The notes beneath the pieces were generated by a model that saw only the letters and a list, made by a program, of their open reading frames with translations, had not been told where the DNA came from and ran no database searches. The translations under genes were made by a program, and so were the position numbers. 64,000 nucleotides of DNA from Panaeolus papilionaceus (Eukaryota > Basidiomycota > Agaricomycetes > Agaricales). Positions within the stretch are counted from its first letter, which is position 1, and the number at the start of each line of letters is the position of its first letter. This document shows, piece after piece, positions 37,047 to 47,496 of this stretch. The stretch is taken from the NCBI GenBank assembly GCA_015501605.1, contig JADNRZ010000014.1, forward strand, positions 1,302,001 through 1,366,000. Reading direction: 5' to 3'.

Positions 37047-37597
37047 TCAGAATCTTCCCATTTTTCGGCTTGGCTGGTTAGCCAGAAGAACGTTTGGACT
37101 GGCATGCCTGTCATTAGGGTCTCGGACCATAGATGGTTGTGCTGCGACGATTGGCATCCGGCTGAGTCCTTGAGTCGTTTTAGTTGCTGGGAGCAGTCCT
37201 GCTGGATTCGGTATCTGGAGAGTTGTATTCTCTGGCCGACCTTTTCGGAATGTAGGTGGTAAGGCTCCGTAGTAGTAGTCGTAAGGCGAAGGATTTATGT
37301 CTGGTAACGCGGAAAATATTCGTTAAGAAGTATTCAAGAGAGACTTTATTCCTTACTTTGTTGAATCTGATGCGTGTCTCTCTCATGTTGGGTCGGGTCG
37401 GCTCGCCTTTGTAACTCCTTCTTCATTTTGCGATTAAACATGAAGGCAACGACGCATAATATGATGAGTATACCGGTGACAATAGACAACGCTATGATTA
37501 AATGACGACCACTTGGGGTAATGAAAGTGGAAGACACAACAGGTGCCGTAGGGGTGGCAGTCTGGGTGACGGTGAGAGTGACTGTTATGAACGACAT
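37047..37597 (-). CDS. single-pass membrane protein, unknown function
   Basis: Exons 37597-37357 and 37300-37047 join in phase (GTAAGG donor, TACCAG acceptor) and give about 183 codons upper limit, 164 residues from the ATG at 37597. A Thr/Val-rich outside part (TVTLTVTQTATPTAP) leads into one membrane segment (HLIIALSIVTGILIILCVVAFMF), an RKMKKELQRR basic stretch and a cytoplasmic tail with a YDYYYG cluster. An acceptor-like TTGCAG directly precedes the frame, so an upstream exon may exist. Confidence 0.58.
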
Positions 37598-38281
37598 GGA
37601 TGGTGGTGATGACGGATTAATGCTGCTTTCATTCCTCTGCAAGAAATAAAATGGGTTATAGCTGGGTTATTGTGATATCGGAAGGATACTATGGCAGTGT
37701 ATAATCGTACAGTATCATCATATATTTCAATGTCGATCATCAATATTCATATTCCATCATTCCATCAGTAGGAAGTGAAGAATGCCTAAGTTTAGTTCTG
37801 GCTCCATGTTAGAGCACAGGCGAATAATGATTGAAATCTAAAATACTTCGGACACAGGAATCTCTAGATTCCAAACTCGGAGGTTCATGCATCACTCTGT
37901 ACAGCTTCATCACAGATACCAAGCAATTACGTAAACGTCCTTTGTGTGGGCGATTGCTCTTTCCTGAACCAGTAGGCCTCATGATCCTGTTCGAATAATT
38001 TACTTCAATCAAAGTGGTCCGAAAAAAATGGGTTGTCTGGCATAGGTGATGAAGTAGCCGGTCTGGTGGCTCGAAAACGAGATGCTTCCCTTTCTTGGTC
38101 CAAAACGGGCAATGCTGGCCCGGCTCGTTCATGTATTGTCGAGACTTGGTACCGAGGTTCGCTTTGCTTTCCTTAACAATGCGAGTATTCCATGTCTATA
38201 TAAAAACGGCCCACAGGGTGATTCTGTCTAGGGCATTAGTAAATCCATCAAACTAAAACGCTCTCATCTTCACCAGCAACC
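37598..38281. other. divergent intergenic region with TATA box at 38197-38206
   Basis: Upstream region shared by the membrane protein gene (-) and the small gene at 38282 (+). TATATAAAAA at 38197-38206 lies about 80 bp before the plus-strand ATG. No other gene seen. Confidence 0.5.
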
Positions 38282-38743
38282 ATGACTTACACCAGTTCAC
38301 AAACTAGCCATTCAAACTCCAAGCCCTTGCCAGTTTTAGTCCCAGCCTCCACTGGCAACGCGTCTCCCAAATCCAACAAACCAACTGAAGTGATCACCGA
38401 CTTCCATTGGGCTCAGTACCTCGCGCCTTATGACAAACTTGCGGAGGCAAACTTCGAGTTACCACGAGTACCTCACATTCAGATTGATCTTGAGAAGAGG
38501 ACGGTGCATATGATAAAACCAAAGTCCTCTGAGAAGAAGGTACCAGCGGACACGGCGAATACTTCAGTATCAGTCGAAGGCAAAAACGCCAACGATAATT
38601 CGGATGTGATGGTCATTGACAGAGCTGCCGTTGAGGCTACTAAACGCAATGAGGTGCTGAAAATGAAGGAAGAGTCCGTAAAGCGCGCTGAGCTGACGAG
38701 GACGCCGTCTGTAAAGAGGGCGATCCAGAGGATGAAACTTTAG
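38282..38743 (+). CDS. hypothetical protein, 153 residues
   Basis: Single-exon frame with a good TATA box about 80 bp upstream. No domain recognised. A Ser/Pro-rich N-terminal third is followed by a better ordered part (ITDFHWAQYLAPYDKLAEANFELPRVPHIQIDLEKRTVHMIKP landmarks at residues ~40-80) and a Lys/Glu-rich helix at the C-terminus. No signal peptide or membrane segment, so probably cytosolic or nuclear. Confidence 0.6.
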   Translation: MTYTSSQTSHSNSKPLPVLVPASTGNASPKSNKPTEVITDFHWAQYLAPYDKLAEANFELPRVPHIQIDLEKRTVHMIKPKSSEKKVPADTANTSVSVEGKNANDNSDVMVIDRAAVEATKRNEVLKMKEESVKRAELTRTPSVKRAIQRMKL

Positions 38744-38869
38744 TTCACGACCCATACTGAGACGAGGATACAAAGATACCACAAGTCTCTTACAGCTACC
38801 CAGAACCCTTAATTTAATCTTATTCATACTTATGACAGAGTGAAATTTTTGATCGCATTTGGCAGCGAA

Positions 38870-40198
38870 TTATTGAATAATGACTCCAGTGACATCTGCG
38901 AACCAAGCGCGCTGATCCTTCGGGGATGCCCACTCCTCGGTATGACCTGAAGGAAGAACGTTAATATCTGACAACTGATTGCACAAACTGGACTACAAGG
39001 ACACTTGCCGCCGAAAAACGTTTGAAAATGCATCCCTTTGATCTTACTTTCGTCACTCTCGCGGAGGGATAGCCCCCCAACTGAGATTGCTGAGACACCG
39101 TCGACCCAGAGTTGAAGCTCTCCTACACGATAGCACTATTTGTCAGGCCAGACGGGACGATAGACAGCGTGATCGACTTACCGTTCTCACATCCCACGTC
39201 ATTTAATTTGACTCTGAAAGCGATGGATACCCAGTTACCAACGGCAAACTCGAGGTTATAAGAGCCACGTCCCACTGAGAATCCATAGTCGGGGTTTTGA
39301 ATTGAAAGAGGAGGGACAGAGCCGAGTTGCTTGGCATTACATTCCGACAGAGGAAGGTAGGTATAAAGTTCACCAACAGAGTCCTTCCTGTGTTATAGAT
39401 GGGTTCAGGCTCTCCTATCCTCCGAAATATACGAGAAAAGTGTAGTACCTCCACATAGGTCGCAGGTTAAAACATTGACAACGATGTTCTTTGCGACCTC
39501 CAGTACACCCGTATGCTAAGTCCCCGATACCGCCATCTGTAAATCATGGGGCAAGTGAGACGGAAAATTCTTCAAGATAAATTGAATCTTACATACACCA
39601 GGGAGCTTTCCACCCTTGACCCAGTCCCATCCTCCTTGTAACATCATGCGGTAGCTGAAGACAGCTTCCGTGGCTGACCCTAGCTCCAGCGAGAATCGTT
39701 CAGGGCCTTTGAGATAGAATCCAAATCCTCCTGGGATACGTGCGGATGGATTTATGCTTCCTTGTGGATAGAATGCCTCCCAAGCTTGGGTTGGTGGTGG
39801 AAGAGAACTCGGTACAGGCGGTAAACATGAAGGTGGTGGTGGGTCAACGAGTGGATGTGGGGTTTTTGATGCAGATTTGTGAACCTGTAGTGGCTTATCT
39901 GCGAGGGGTACATGTATAAGTTTTGGAATTTTTATTATAAGCTCGGCATTCGTCGTAAATCCTGAAATAAACTCTGAAATTGGGACAAGATGGTGAGCCA
40001 TGATGATGGCGATGAGGTAGAAGGCGGAGAAGCCGGCAATCCCTTGATCCCAAATGATGGCCGTCAATGTGGTGGCTGTGACAGTGTGAGGTCAGCCGAT
40101 CTTGCCGAAAGCTTTGGATGTAAATACGTACAATCAGTGACGCTGTCAGGGACGCCTCTGCCATCATCCTTGTTCTCCACAACAACCACAACGACCAT
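38870..40198 (-). CDS. polysaccharide lyase family 14-like protein
   Basis: Six exons in phase: 40198-40132, 40075-39593, 39536-39449, 39387-39182, 39122-39009, 38946-38870; about 344 residues. The PL14 core is clear: WEAFYPQGSINP, GGFGFYLKGP, FSYRMMLQGGWDWVKGGKLPG, VYGGIGDLAYGCTGG, CFNLRPMWR, GELYTYLPL, DYGFSVGRGSYN, LNDVG, MHFQTFFGGHTEEWASPKDQ. PL14 enzymes cleave uronic-acid polysaccharides by beta-elimination; fungal members are poorly characterised, and some may act on glucuronan in the fungal wall. A hydrophobic segment near residues 35-55 could be a signal anchor. The intron at 38947-39008 has a GC donor. Exon 1 is the least certain; 40001 is an alternative start. Confidence 0.85.
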
Positions 40199-40562
40199 GG
40201 CACCCACCACAAAGTACGAGCTGTTGCCCACGACGCCATCGCCGCCCCACTCTCCTTCATCGTCAAGGTCGTCTCTCTCTTACCTACCCCCATACGAGGC
40301 GAACGTTTCAGTCGGAATAGCAGGGGACGTGGAACATGAAGCAGTCACACGGAGACCAGTCCGGAGAAGGGAACCAATACCATCGCTAGAGAGCGATCCC
40401 AGATTCAGGACACGACACGTCTCTCCCTATGCTAGAGCTGCGCTGGTTGCATTTGTACTGTTCTTGTTTTGGTTAGCCTTCAATATGCGCAAGGCACTAT
40501 GGATTGCTGGGCTTGAGCACAATAACAATAAGCCGCCTCACCCAGTGGACGCTTCTTATTAA
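40197..40562 (+). CDS. small C-terminally anchored membrane protein
   Basis: Single-exon frame of 121 residues. A Ser/Pro-rich N-terminal half (ELLPTTPSPPHSPSSS, LPPYE, VSVGIAGDVEHEAVTRRP) and a basic patch (IPSLESDPRFRTRHVSPYARA) precede one membrane segment (ALVAFVLFLFWLAFNM) and a short His/Asn/Pro tail. I know no function. Its ATG shares the palindrome CCATGG with the proposed start of the PL14 gene on the other strand, so at least one of the two starts is probably wrong or the genes share a very compact promoter. Confidence 0.55.
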   Translation: MAPTTKYELLPTTPSPPHSPSSSRSSLSYLPPYEANVSVGIAGDVEHEAVTRRPVRRREPIPSLESDPRFRTRHVSPYARAALVAFVLFLFWLAFNMRKALWIAGLEHNNNKPPHPVDASY

Positions 40563-41094
40563 AAAAGGGTGCGCGTATTGAAATATTTTATCCTGCCATC
40601 GTTTACCGATTCTTTTCTTTCAGTTTTATACCGCTTTTATCAGCACAGTAATTGTGCGAGCATGGACTTCCTTTCTAGCGGCCTGGAAGGCATTTTGACA
40701 GCGTTCCACACTCCTTTCATCGTCTACCTACGCTCTCTTGCTCTGGACATTTAACTATTATTCATATATCGCTCGTTGTAATTTTATGGGTTTTTTTGTG
40801 ATATCATATTCTGTCATCCTCATTCAGCGCTTTTTGTCTCGTCCCTTCAATGAGGACACCAAGCAACACATATGTATTATGTCAACCCCTTGTCTGCGAC
40901 GTTGTTGTTCTTATTTTATCATATAGGCTCAACCCACTTCCACCACCACATTCGTCAGAACACCACATGACGAACTAAAAATAATCGAAGACACGCTACA
41001 TGAGTTTTCTGTACATAGTCCGTTTATGGGTCTTCATTTGGTCCCCATTTACCCAACATCAATCTCACATACCGACAGCTCCTATAAAGCACGT
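40563..41094. other. 3' flanks, no gene seen
   Basis: Convergent 3' regions of the small membrane protein and HsbA genes. Frames are T-rich and random in composition. Confidence 0.5.
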
Positions 41095-41817
41095 TCATGT
41101 TGCGTTACCTTCAAGAAAAGCTCGCAATGGCGCTGTAAATGCGTTGTTGATTGCATTGAGATATGGGGCTGCTGCTAACTTGATGGCAGCCTGCACAGAA
41201 GGGCATCAGCATACACCCCCCTTGCAAAGCGTTCGACAAGATCTCACAGGAGCAATTCCGAGGAACCCAGTCTCAAATTGCCCAGTGGCCGTGTTCAGGT
41301 TTTTCAAGTCCTGGAGAACGAGGCCAATCAGACCGCTGATGGGCGAGGCGGCGATTGTCGCCCTTTTAGCGACGAGATCGTTCAAGGTGGTGGTGATGAC
41401 GGGCTGCAGAGTCTTGATGGCATTGAGTACTGAGGTCCCGTCAGCCTCTGAGATTGGGTTGGGAGTGACATCCTAATGGTGCCATTTGTTAGGTACCACT
41501 CGGTTGTCATTTCAAACGAAATTAGAATCTGACTTTAGCATCGGTGGTTGCACCATTGACTGTCTTAACGAGCTCGACGGCGGAGTTGTGAACAGCCTAG
41601 TTGATTACACCGTTAGTCTGGTTCTTACAAGTGCATGCGAGAAGCGGATACTTGCAAGGTCATTAGTGGTGTTGCTGGTCGTGATGGCGTTGATTTTGAT
41701 GTCGAGGGCCTGCGTCTGAGCAGTGATAGTCTGAATGTCGCTGACGATTTGGGCAGGAGTGGTGGCTAGGGCAGCGATGACGCTGGGTAAGATGACGAAT
41801 ACAGAGGAGAGCTTCAT
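41095..41817 (-). CDS. hydrophobic surface binding protein A (HsbA) family
   Basis: Four exons in phase: 41817-41656, 41596-41534, 41472-41248, 41190-41095; 181 residues. A signal peptide (MKLSSVFVILPSVIAALA) is followed by the HsbA alpha-helical domain: IVSDIQTITAQTQALDIKINAI, HNSAVELVKTVNGAT, DGTSVLNAIKTLQPVI, LNDLVAKRATI. HsbA of Aspergillus is secreted, sticks to hydrophobic surfaces and recruits lytic enzymes; family members are also wall mannoproteins. The first intron has a GC donor (GCAAGT after DL), needed to keep frame; a GT donor two bases on breaks it. A shorter ending (stop near 41214) results if the last intron is retained. Confidence 0.85.
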
Positions 41818-42284
41818 AGTGGTTACACTGAGGTTGAGGGGTTGTACTGTTCGACTTTCTGTGCTGACTTTTATAATGCAGGAGCAGGTCTTTGCTCGAC
41901 TAGTCTTACGACGAGGAGAAGACCAACAGTCTTGTAGACCATCCGATGATACATGCACTTGATTAGTCTGTATTCATTGATGAATTTCTAGTAGCACCAA
42001 CCAGTTTTAGGTTCCCCTTTACCTCCTGGAGGCCATAAGTCTATATTGAGCTTAACAGGAATCGACATAAACACGATCAGTCCAGCAGTGAACTCAAGGA
42101 TCCTCTGATGACCTTAAAAATGCTATAATTCAACTTACATTGGATGAGAAGAAGGGTGGTACGGAAGCTCACATCAAGAATGGAAGTGAGTTAGTCAAGC
42201 CAAAGAATAAACTGCTATTTAAATTCAGGTAATGTGAACTACTGATATTCGACTCTTCGATCTCTAAATTCACAATGAACGCTT
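41818..42284. other. intergenic, no gene seen
   Basis: Upstream region of HsbA and 3' flank of the next minus-strand gene. Confidence 0.5.
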
Positions 42285-43502
42285 TTAACGCTGCTGTGCC
42301 CACACTATATCACCATAATCTGGGGGTAACGTGGCATTTACCTCGACGTTGTCATCAAGCCCAATAGGTCCAGCATCGACTTCTCTTCGACTCGTAGCAC
42401 CAGGAGGCTCAGAACGTTGACTGAACACCATCTCGGAAGAAGCCAATAGTCCTTGCGGAAGCGCAACTGCCTGATGCACAGACACCGAAACCAGCGGAGG
42501 TGGCGTCAATCGCGCGGTGACTTGACGTTTTCCGTGGTGTACAGAGTCTTCCATTAATGATTGAGATTCGTTTTGAGACGGATTGAAAGGCGTTACGTCC
42601 CAGATGTTTAATGTGGAGGGGGTTGGTTCTGAGGGTGATGAGAGCGCTCGATGACGTTTCCGGCGACGATAGAAGAATATGAGCGATATAGTTGCTACAA
42701 TAAAGAAGAAACCAGCCGTAATTCCTCCTATGATCTGACCCAGTGACTCGGCTTTTGACTTGGATGGGGTTATGGAGATAGTTGGTGATACGTTGTGCGC
42801 AGCAGGAGACGTAACCGTATTACTTGCAGAGACTGTGAGAGAGGGATACAAATCCGCTTTTATCCAGAAGGATATAAAGGTCATTGGTGAAAAGCCTCCA
42901 GAAATTATGCGCGTGTCGTTGCTGTTGGCGATCTGCACGGTGTAGATAGCAGAAGTGGGGAATGCTTGAGCATAGAGTCGAGTCTAGATGTCATGTTATT
43001 GAGAACAAACCACTCGTCAGGTGGAGGCTCCAAAACAATGTTAATAAAACGCACTGGATCCGCGTTGATGACTTTGAGCGTCGGACTGGCTATTGGATCG
43101 AAAGAGTCTACACGGTTCCAATTGGAATTGGTGGTATTGCAATCAACGCAGAACCGGATAAAGTGCTGACCCCCTTGTGAGCTTTTGAATCCCCACCACG
43201 TGAAGGTAATTGCCGGTGCTACAGTCGATGCTCTGAGAAAGCCAATAAAAAGCAGTCAAGAGAACATACCTGTGAACGTCTAAATTGTCTACTAGGTTAG
43301 CGTCGGTTATGAGCCAGGAACATATAAGTGAGAGACTCACGAATGTTATACTCGCGTTTGTATCGATTGTGGAGGAGTAGGTTCCGCTCTGCCCTGAGAC
43401 GCCGTCATAATAGACATTGTCGTGGACCCATTCTCCTTCGTAATGAATCTCTGGATCTGTGTGTAGGACGACGGCCCCTTTCGCCAACTTGGACGTGTCC
43501 AT
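42285..43502 (-). CDS. membrane protein with CVDC-motif extracellular domain, paralogue 1
   Basis: Four exons in phase: 43502-43341, 43279-43270 (10 nt), 43230-43055, 42983-42285; 348 residues. The outside domain begins VVLHTDPEIHYEGEWVHD, continues with TYSSTIDTNASITF, TWWGFKSSQGG, FIRFCVDCN and VINADP, and ends near residue 150. A Ser/Thr/Pro stretch, one membrane segment (IIGGITAGFFFIVATISLIFFY), a RRRKRHR stop-transfer and a tail of about 130 residues follow. The domain resembles the beta-sandwich ectodomains common in agaricomycete single-pass proteins (x-Y-x-G-x-W near the N-terminus), which may bind carbohydrate; this is inference. No signal peptide is visible. Paralogues follow at 44334 and 45932. 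Confidence 0.75.
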
Positions 43503-44333
43503 GGTGAGCCTGACTGGAAGGAAGAAAGAGAGCGGTGAGGAGCTTGGAAGTTACTGTGTTGCGCATTCAAACATCATGCGTGCAAACTATCCTTGGGGAG
43601 AGGGATCCGATAAAATATTATATCGGCTTGTTACAGTAGCTCCCGAGCGCTGCGTCCCCTGTCGTTGAATGGCAGCTCCGTGTCATGCCCCTATATAAAT
43701 GCACTGAAAGTTGTAATCGGGAGAATGATGAAATGACAACGAAGTCTGAAACCCCAGGTACAGAGCTTCTGATGATCAGAACTCACGAGCGCTGCCTAAA
43801 TGTTGATTGTTGAATCGTAAAGGGAGTTATGATCGGTACCGCGATTGTCTATTTGATCAGGCAGTATGAACGTCATTGAATATGATTCCGGGGATCAGAT
43901 TCAGTGAGTTCAATTGAGAAGTTGAGATGGCACCTCGGACATTGAGGTTTTCATTCTGGGACTGAATGAAACTTAATTGTGGTCGAGCGCTGGTGCGATG
44001 TCTCCTCAGTGCTTAGTTCTCCAGGGCCTTTGAGATAAGGTTCCATCAGCAAGGAGTCAGGGTCGTGCTGTAACATATATCAATGCCCTGAACTCGTTCT
44101 GACGGAAGACTTGTTCGAATTCGACGTTTGGTAGCGAAGAGAAGCAATAATTGATATTAATCAGATAATAAAATAATCGTAATACACGGGTACTACATCT
44201 AGTGCCACATTAAATGGGCATGAATATCAAATGAGCACTGCCAAGTGCCGGACAATGACAACAAGTATGAACCTCAAAGTCGATAAATGGAACATTAACT
44301 CACATTCGAGCAAGTTCATACGCCAACGGCGTA
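43503..44333. other. intergenic, no gene seen
   Basis: Spacer between paralogues 1 and 2. Short frames only. I could not find a further copy of the CVDC domain here. Confidence 0.5.
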
Positions 44334-45460
44334 TTAACGGCTCCGATCAGACTGACCCTTGCTTTCTCTGGGGATGTTGATTGTCAATGACACCGACTTG
44401 ACTGGAACCGAAGCCTTTGAACGAGGGAGTGTCACTGCAGCTCTTTGATCTTGACGAGCAAACGGATCGTCAGACTCCGAGACTTGTTCAGATGTGGTGT
44501 TCCTTGTATCCTTGGTACGTATATATGGATGAGGGGCCCCTTCAGCCACTGGTGAGGGCATCTTTGGTGGAACAAAGGGTGTAACTAGATAGTTGAGTGA
44601 TGGAGGTGCTCGGTTTGGGACGGCGCGCGTCAGTGGGGGCCTATGCACAATTCTATTGTGTTTCCGGGGCCGTATCAGTGTGCAGTATAGGAGCAGTGTT
44701 AAGGAGGCGATAAGTAGCAGTCCTCCTAGAGCTCCCCCTACGATCGGGCCCACGTTCTGAGACTGAGGCTTTTGGGATACCATCGGTATTGCTGTAGAGA
44801 TTGCGCTAGACCAAGATGAAGTAGTTGTAGTGGTAGAAAGCGATGAGTTTGTGGAAGCAATGGGGTTAGCACCCGGGAATATGAGCTCAAACTTTGTAAT
44901 CGTAAGACGCGACGGGGGCATAGTGCCATCCGCTCCAGGTCTTTGTTGATTCCATAAGAGGACTGTATGTTGGTCAGAGGGCTGAATTGGGGTTGTATGA
45001 AGAACCACAGGGCCATCTGTGGGCTTGAAGTTGGCATCGAACGCATTTATAGTGATCATGTTGGGTGCGAGGAGGGAACAGTCGACGCAAATTCCGTATC
45101 TGCCCCTTTCTGCGAGCCTGAACCCATAATACGAGAATGTCCCTGCTGGGGCTGTAATGAAGTTCAGTTATAAGATTAACCAGATGGAATGTGAGGACCG
45201 AAGCTGCGAACCTTGGTATGCCTGAGCATTCGAGCGAGAGGTGAGCTATGAGAATCGGAAGGGAGATGAACAACTGGTGTACGCACATCGAGGCCAACAT
45301 TTGCTTCCACGTCCATTGTCGACGAGAAGGTCACAACTTCGCCGTCGGGTGGAGTCCATACTTCGTTATGGTTCCAATCTCCTTTGAACACGACGCGCGA
45401 GTCGTTGTGGTATAGGACGGTACTTGTGTTTATGGAGGGAAATTTTGTCTTGGAAGACAT
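44334..45460 (-). CDS. membrane protein with CVDC-motif extracellular domain, paralogue 2
   Basis: Three exons in phase: 45460-45287, 45221-45212 (10 nt), 45151-44334; about 333 residues. The outside domain shows VLYHNDSRVVFKGDWNHNEVW, VTFSSTMDVEANV, FSYYGFRLAERG, GICVDC and ITINAFD, then LTITKFELIF. A Ser/Thr linker, one membrane segment (GPIVGGALGGLLLIASLTLLLYCTL), an RPRKHNR stop-transfer and a tail of about 110 residues follow. Gene structure matches paralogues 1 and 3 apart from the lost fourth intron, which would fall near residue 125. Function unknown; surface receptor or adhesion roles are possible. Confidence 0.75.
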
Positions 45461-45931
45461 TGTGAAGACGTTATGGGGATTACAGCAAGCACCTTGTCAT
45501 CTTATAATGATTCGGTTTTCATCCAGTCATCCAAATGCACTGAACCCATTTCCATTCCGCCTTTCCACGCTCGGCTGAATTGATAGTGAGGGCGTGTTTC
45601 ACTCATCTGAGCAAGCACTGATATGTCCTCAATACTCTTTATCTCAGAAGCTAACCTATTTTGTCTGGTGTGACGCTGGGGAGTTGAGTCAAATTACGTA
45701 TTCATAGTGACTCTTCCTAGTAGGTAAGTATTGCTGAAACGTGATGCAAGACGGCTTCGACAGATTAAATTTCAGGAGCTCCTTTGAATTGAATCATCTA
45801 ACGACCCTTTCTTCATACTTCAGTGCATGGGCGGTCAGGCTGAACTCCTCACAGAACAATTGTCAGATCATCATCAAAAAGTTTTAGCCATCTGGAAGCG
45901 AGCTACGCTACTAGTACTTCGTGGGGCACAC
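45461..45931. other. intergenic, no gene seen
   Basis: Spacer between paralogues 2 and 3, including the 3' flank of paralogue 3. Confidence 0.5.
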
Positions 45932-47091
45932 CTACACTCTATCAAACTTCCGGGGTCTATGCTGTGCTGCTACTTCACTTTGGGTACTAGTCAGACCGGA
46001 GAACTTTGAGGGAATGGTTTGAGTAGCGATCTGGGTGACAGTGCTTCCAAGGGATGGCCCTTTCCCCCGGACCACCATAGCGGGTTGAGGAGCTCGCGGG
46101 GTGGGGCCACATTTGGATGGTCGAACGAAGGCCAAACTGGGCAGATTGTGTGACAAATCTCTCCTTTTCTCTCCTACTATCTCGCGCCGTCCTGAAAGTA
46201 TGGGTTGACAACACTGTTGTCCTGAAAATGGACTGATCAAGTCGTCATGTATAGGCGGCGTATCGTTGCGTTGGCGCCTGGGTGAAACAACATAATGCCA
46301 GAAGATGAAAAAAAGGAGCGAAATCCCCGCAAGTCCGCCCAGAACACCACTTAAGATATTTCCAAGAGGGAAGGTATGATGGTTTTGCCCAAACGACGGA
46401 TCATTGGAAGAATGAGATGAATTGGCTGCTGTAGAGGGCGTGCTGCTGGATGGGTATGGCTTCACGTAGCTTGAGGTCGACGATGGCGTGGCCCCCCTGG
46501 TTAATTCGAATCGCGCAAGTGTAAGTTTGGAGAAAGGAGCTGATGCGTTCAAAGTTAAGGTCTCTCTATTGGTCATGATAATAGAACCACCACCTGTGGG
46601 TCCAGAGTATAAAACCACCTGCAAACGTACATATGTTAGAGTGTTTCTTACTTCCGCGCTGATAATTTGAGAGACATAAAGAGCACTCACAGGAGCTGCA
46701 TCTGGACTTGAATTGGGGTTGATAGCGTTGATATGAATGCTATTAGCGAAGAATCGACAGTCGATACAGAGGCTGATCTTCCCCCCACTGGGTTGCATGA
46801 AGCCATAGTATGATATATTCCCGGGTATATCTAGTAGGATAAGCGTCTGCACAAGGCCGAGTATAAAAGGCGTACAATCAAGATCCTGCAGTCATCGAAT
46901 TGTAAGATAGAAAAAGCTCAGATGTTGGGTTGACTTACATCTATCGATAAAAAAGCATTGTGGTCTGTTGTTGAGGAAAACGACACTGATTCTCCAGCAC
47001 TTCCTGTCCACAAGCCACCATGATCCCAGCCTCCTCTATACGTTATGCGTGGATCTCTGTGTCCAATTGTCACCGTGGTGGTTGTCGACAT
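45932..47091 (-). CDS. membrane protein with CVDC-motif extracellular domain, paralogue 3
   Basis: Four exons in phase: 47091-46939, 46885-46876 (10 nt), 46830-46691, 46618-45932; 329 residues. The outside domain shows TIGHRDPRITYRGGWDHGGLW, VSFSSTTDHNAF, ISYYGFMQPSGG, LCIDC and IHINAIN, then LTLARFELTR. A Ser/Thr-rich linker, one membrane segment (ILSGVLGGLAGISLLFFIFWHYVV), an SPRRQR stop-transfer and a long basic tail of about 135 residues follow. Same layout as paralogues 1 and 2. The CVDC motif is CIDC here, so the two cysteines are conserved in all three. Confidence 0.75.
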
Positions 47092-47496
47092 TGAATGGAA
47101 GTCGATTCTAATCTTTGAACCTGACTATTTGGTCGGCAGGTATTCTTATGGCTCCTGAGTGCGTACTATCTGGAAATTTAATCTTCCAAGGAGCTCGCTA
47201 CAGCGGGTTCTAAAAATCGGCGCCGACATGAAACAAATCTAAAAAGCGGTAAGGGAAGCGATATAATTTATCCCGGCGCATGATCAATTCAGGGAAGCCC
47301 CTATTGCATCTCGGCCATCAAAGTTCGGATGATGGAGCTTAGAATGCCGGCGTGATTCAATTTGTTCAATTGACCTCGCGCACAAGTGCCCGCAGGTTCA
47401 CAACCAAACGAAATGCCATCCTATGAAAGCGCCATTGAATTTCACTATACAAGTACGGTTTTTGTTTTGCACAAAAGTTTGTCAATATTAGGAGAT
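47092..47496. other. intergenic, no gene seen
   Basis: Promoter region of paralogue 3 and 3' flank of the hydrolase gene. Confidence 0.5.

Noticed and set aside
37809..38132. 107-codon minus-strand frame as the N-terminal exon of the gene at 37047
   Set aside because: It lacks the ectodomain motifs, a signal peptide and a phase-consistent donor.
23199..38743. Genes at 23199 and 38282 as paralogues
   Set aside because: They share size, single-exon structure and TATA promoters, but no alignable sequence.
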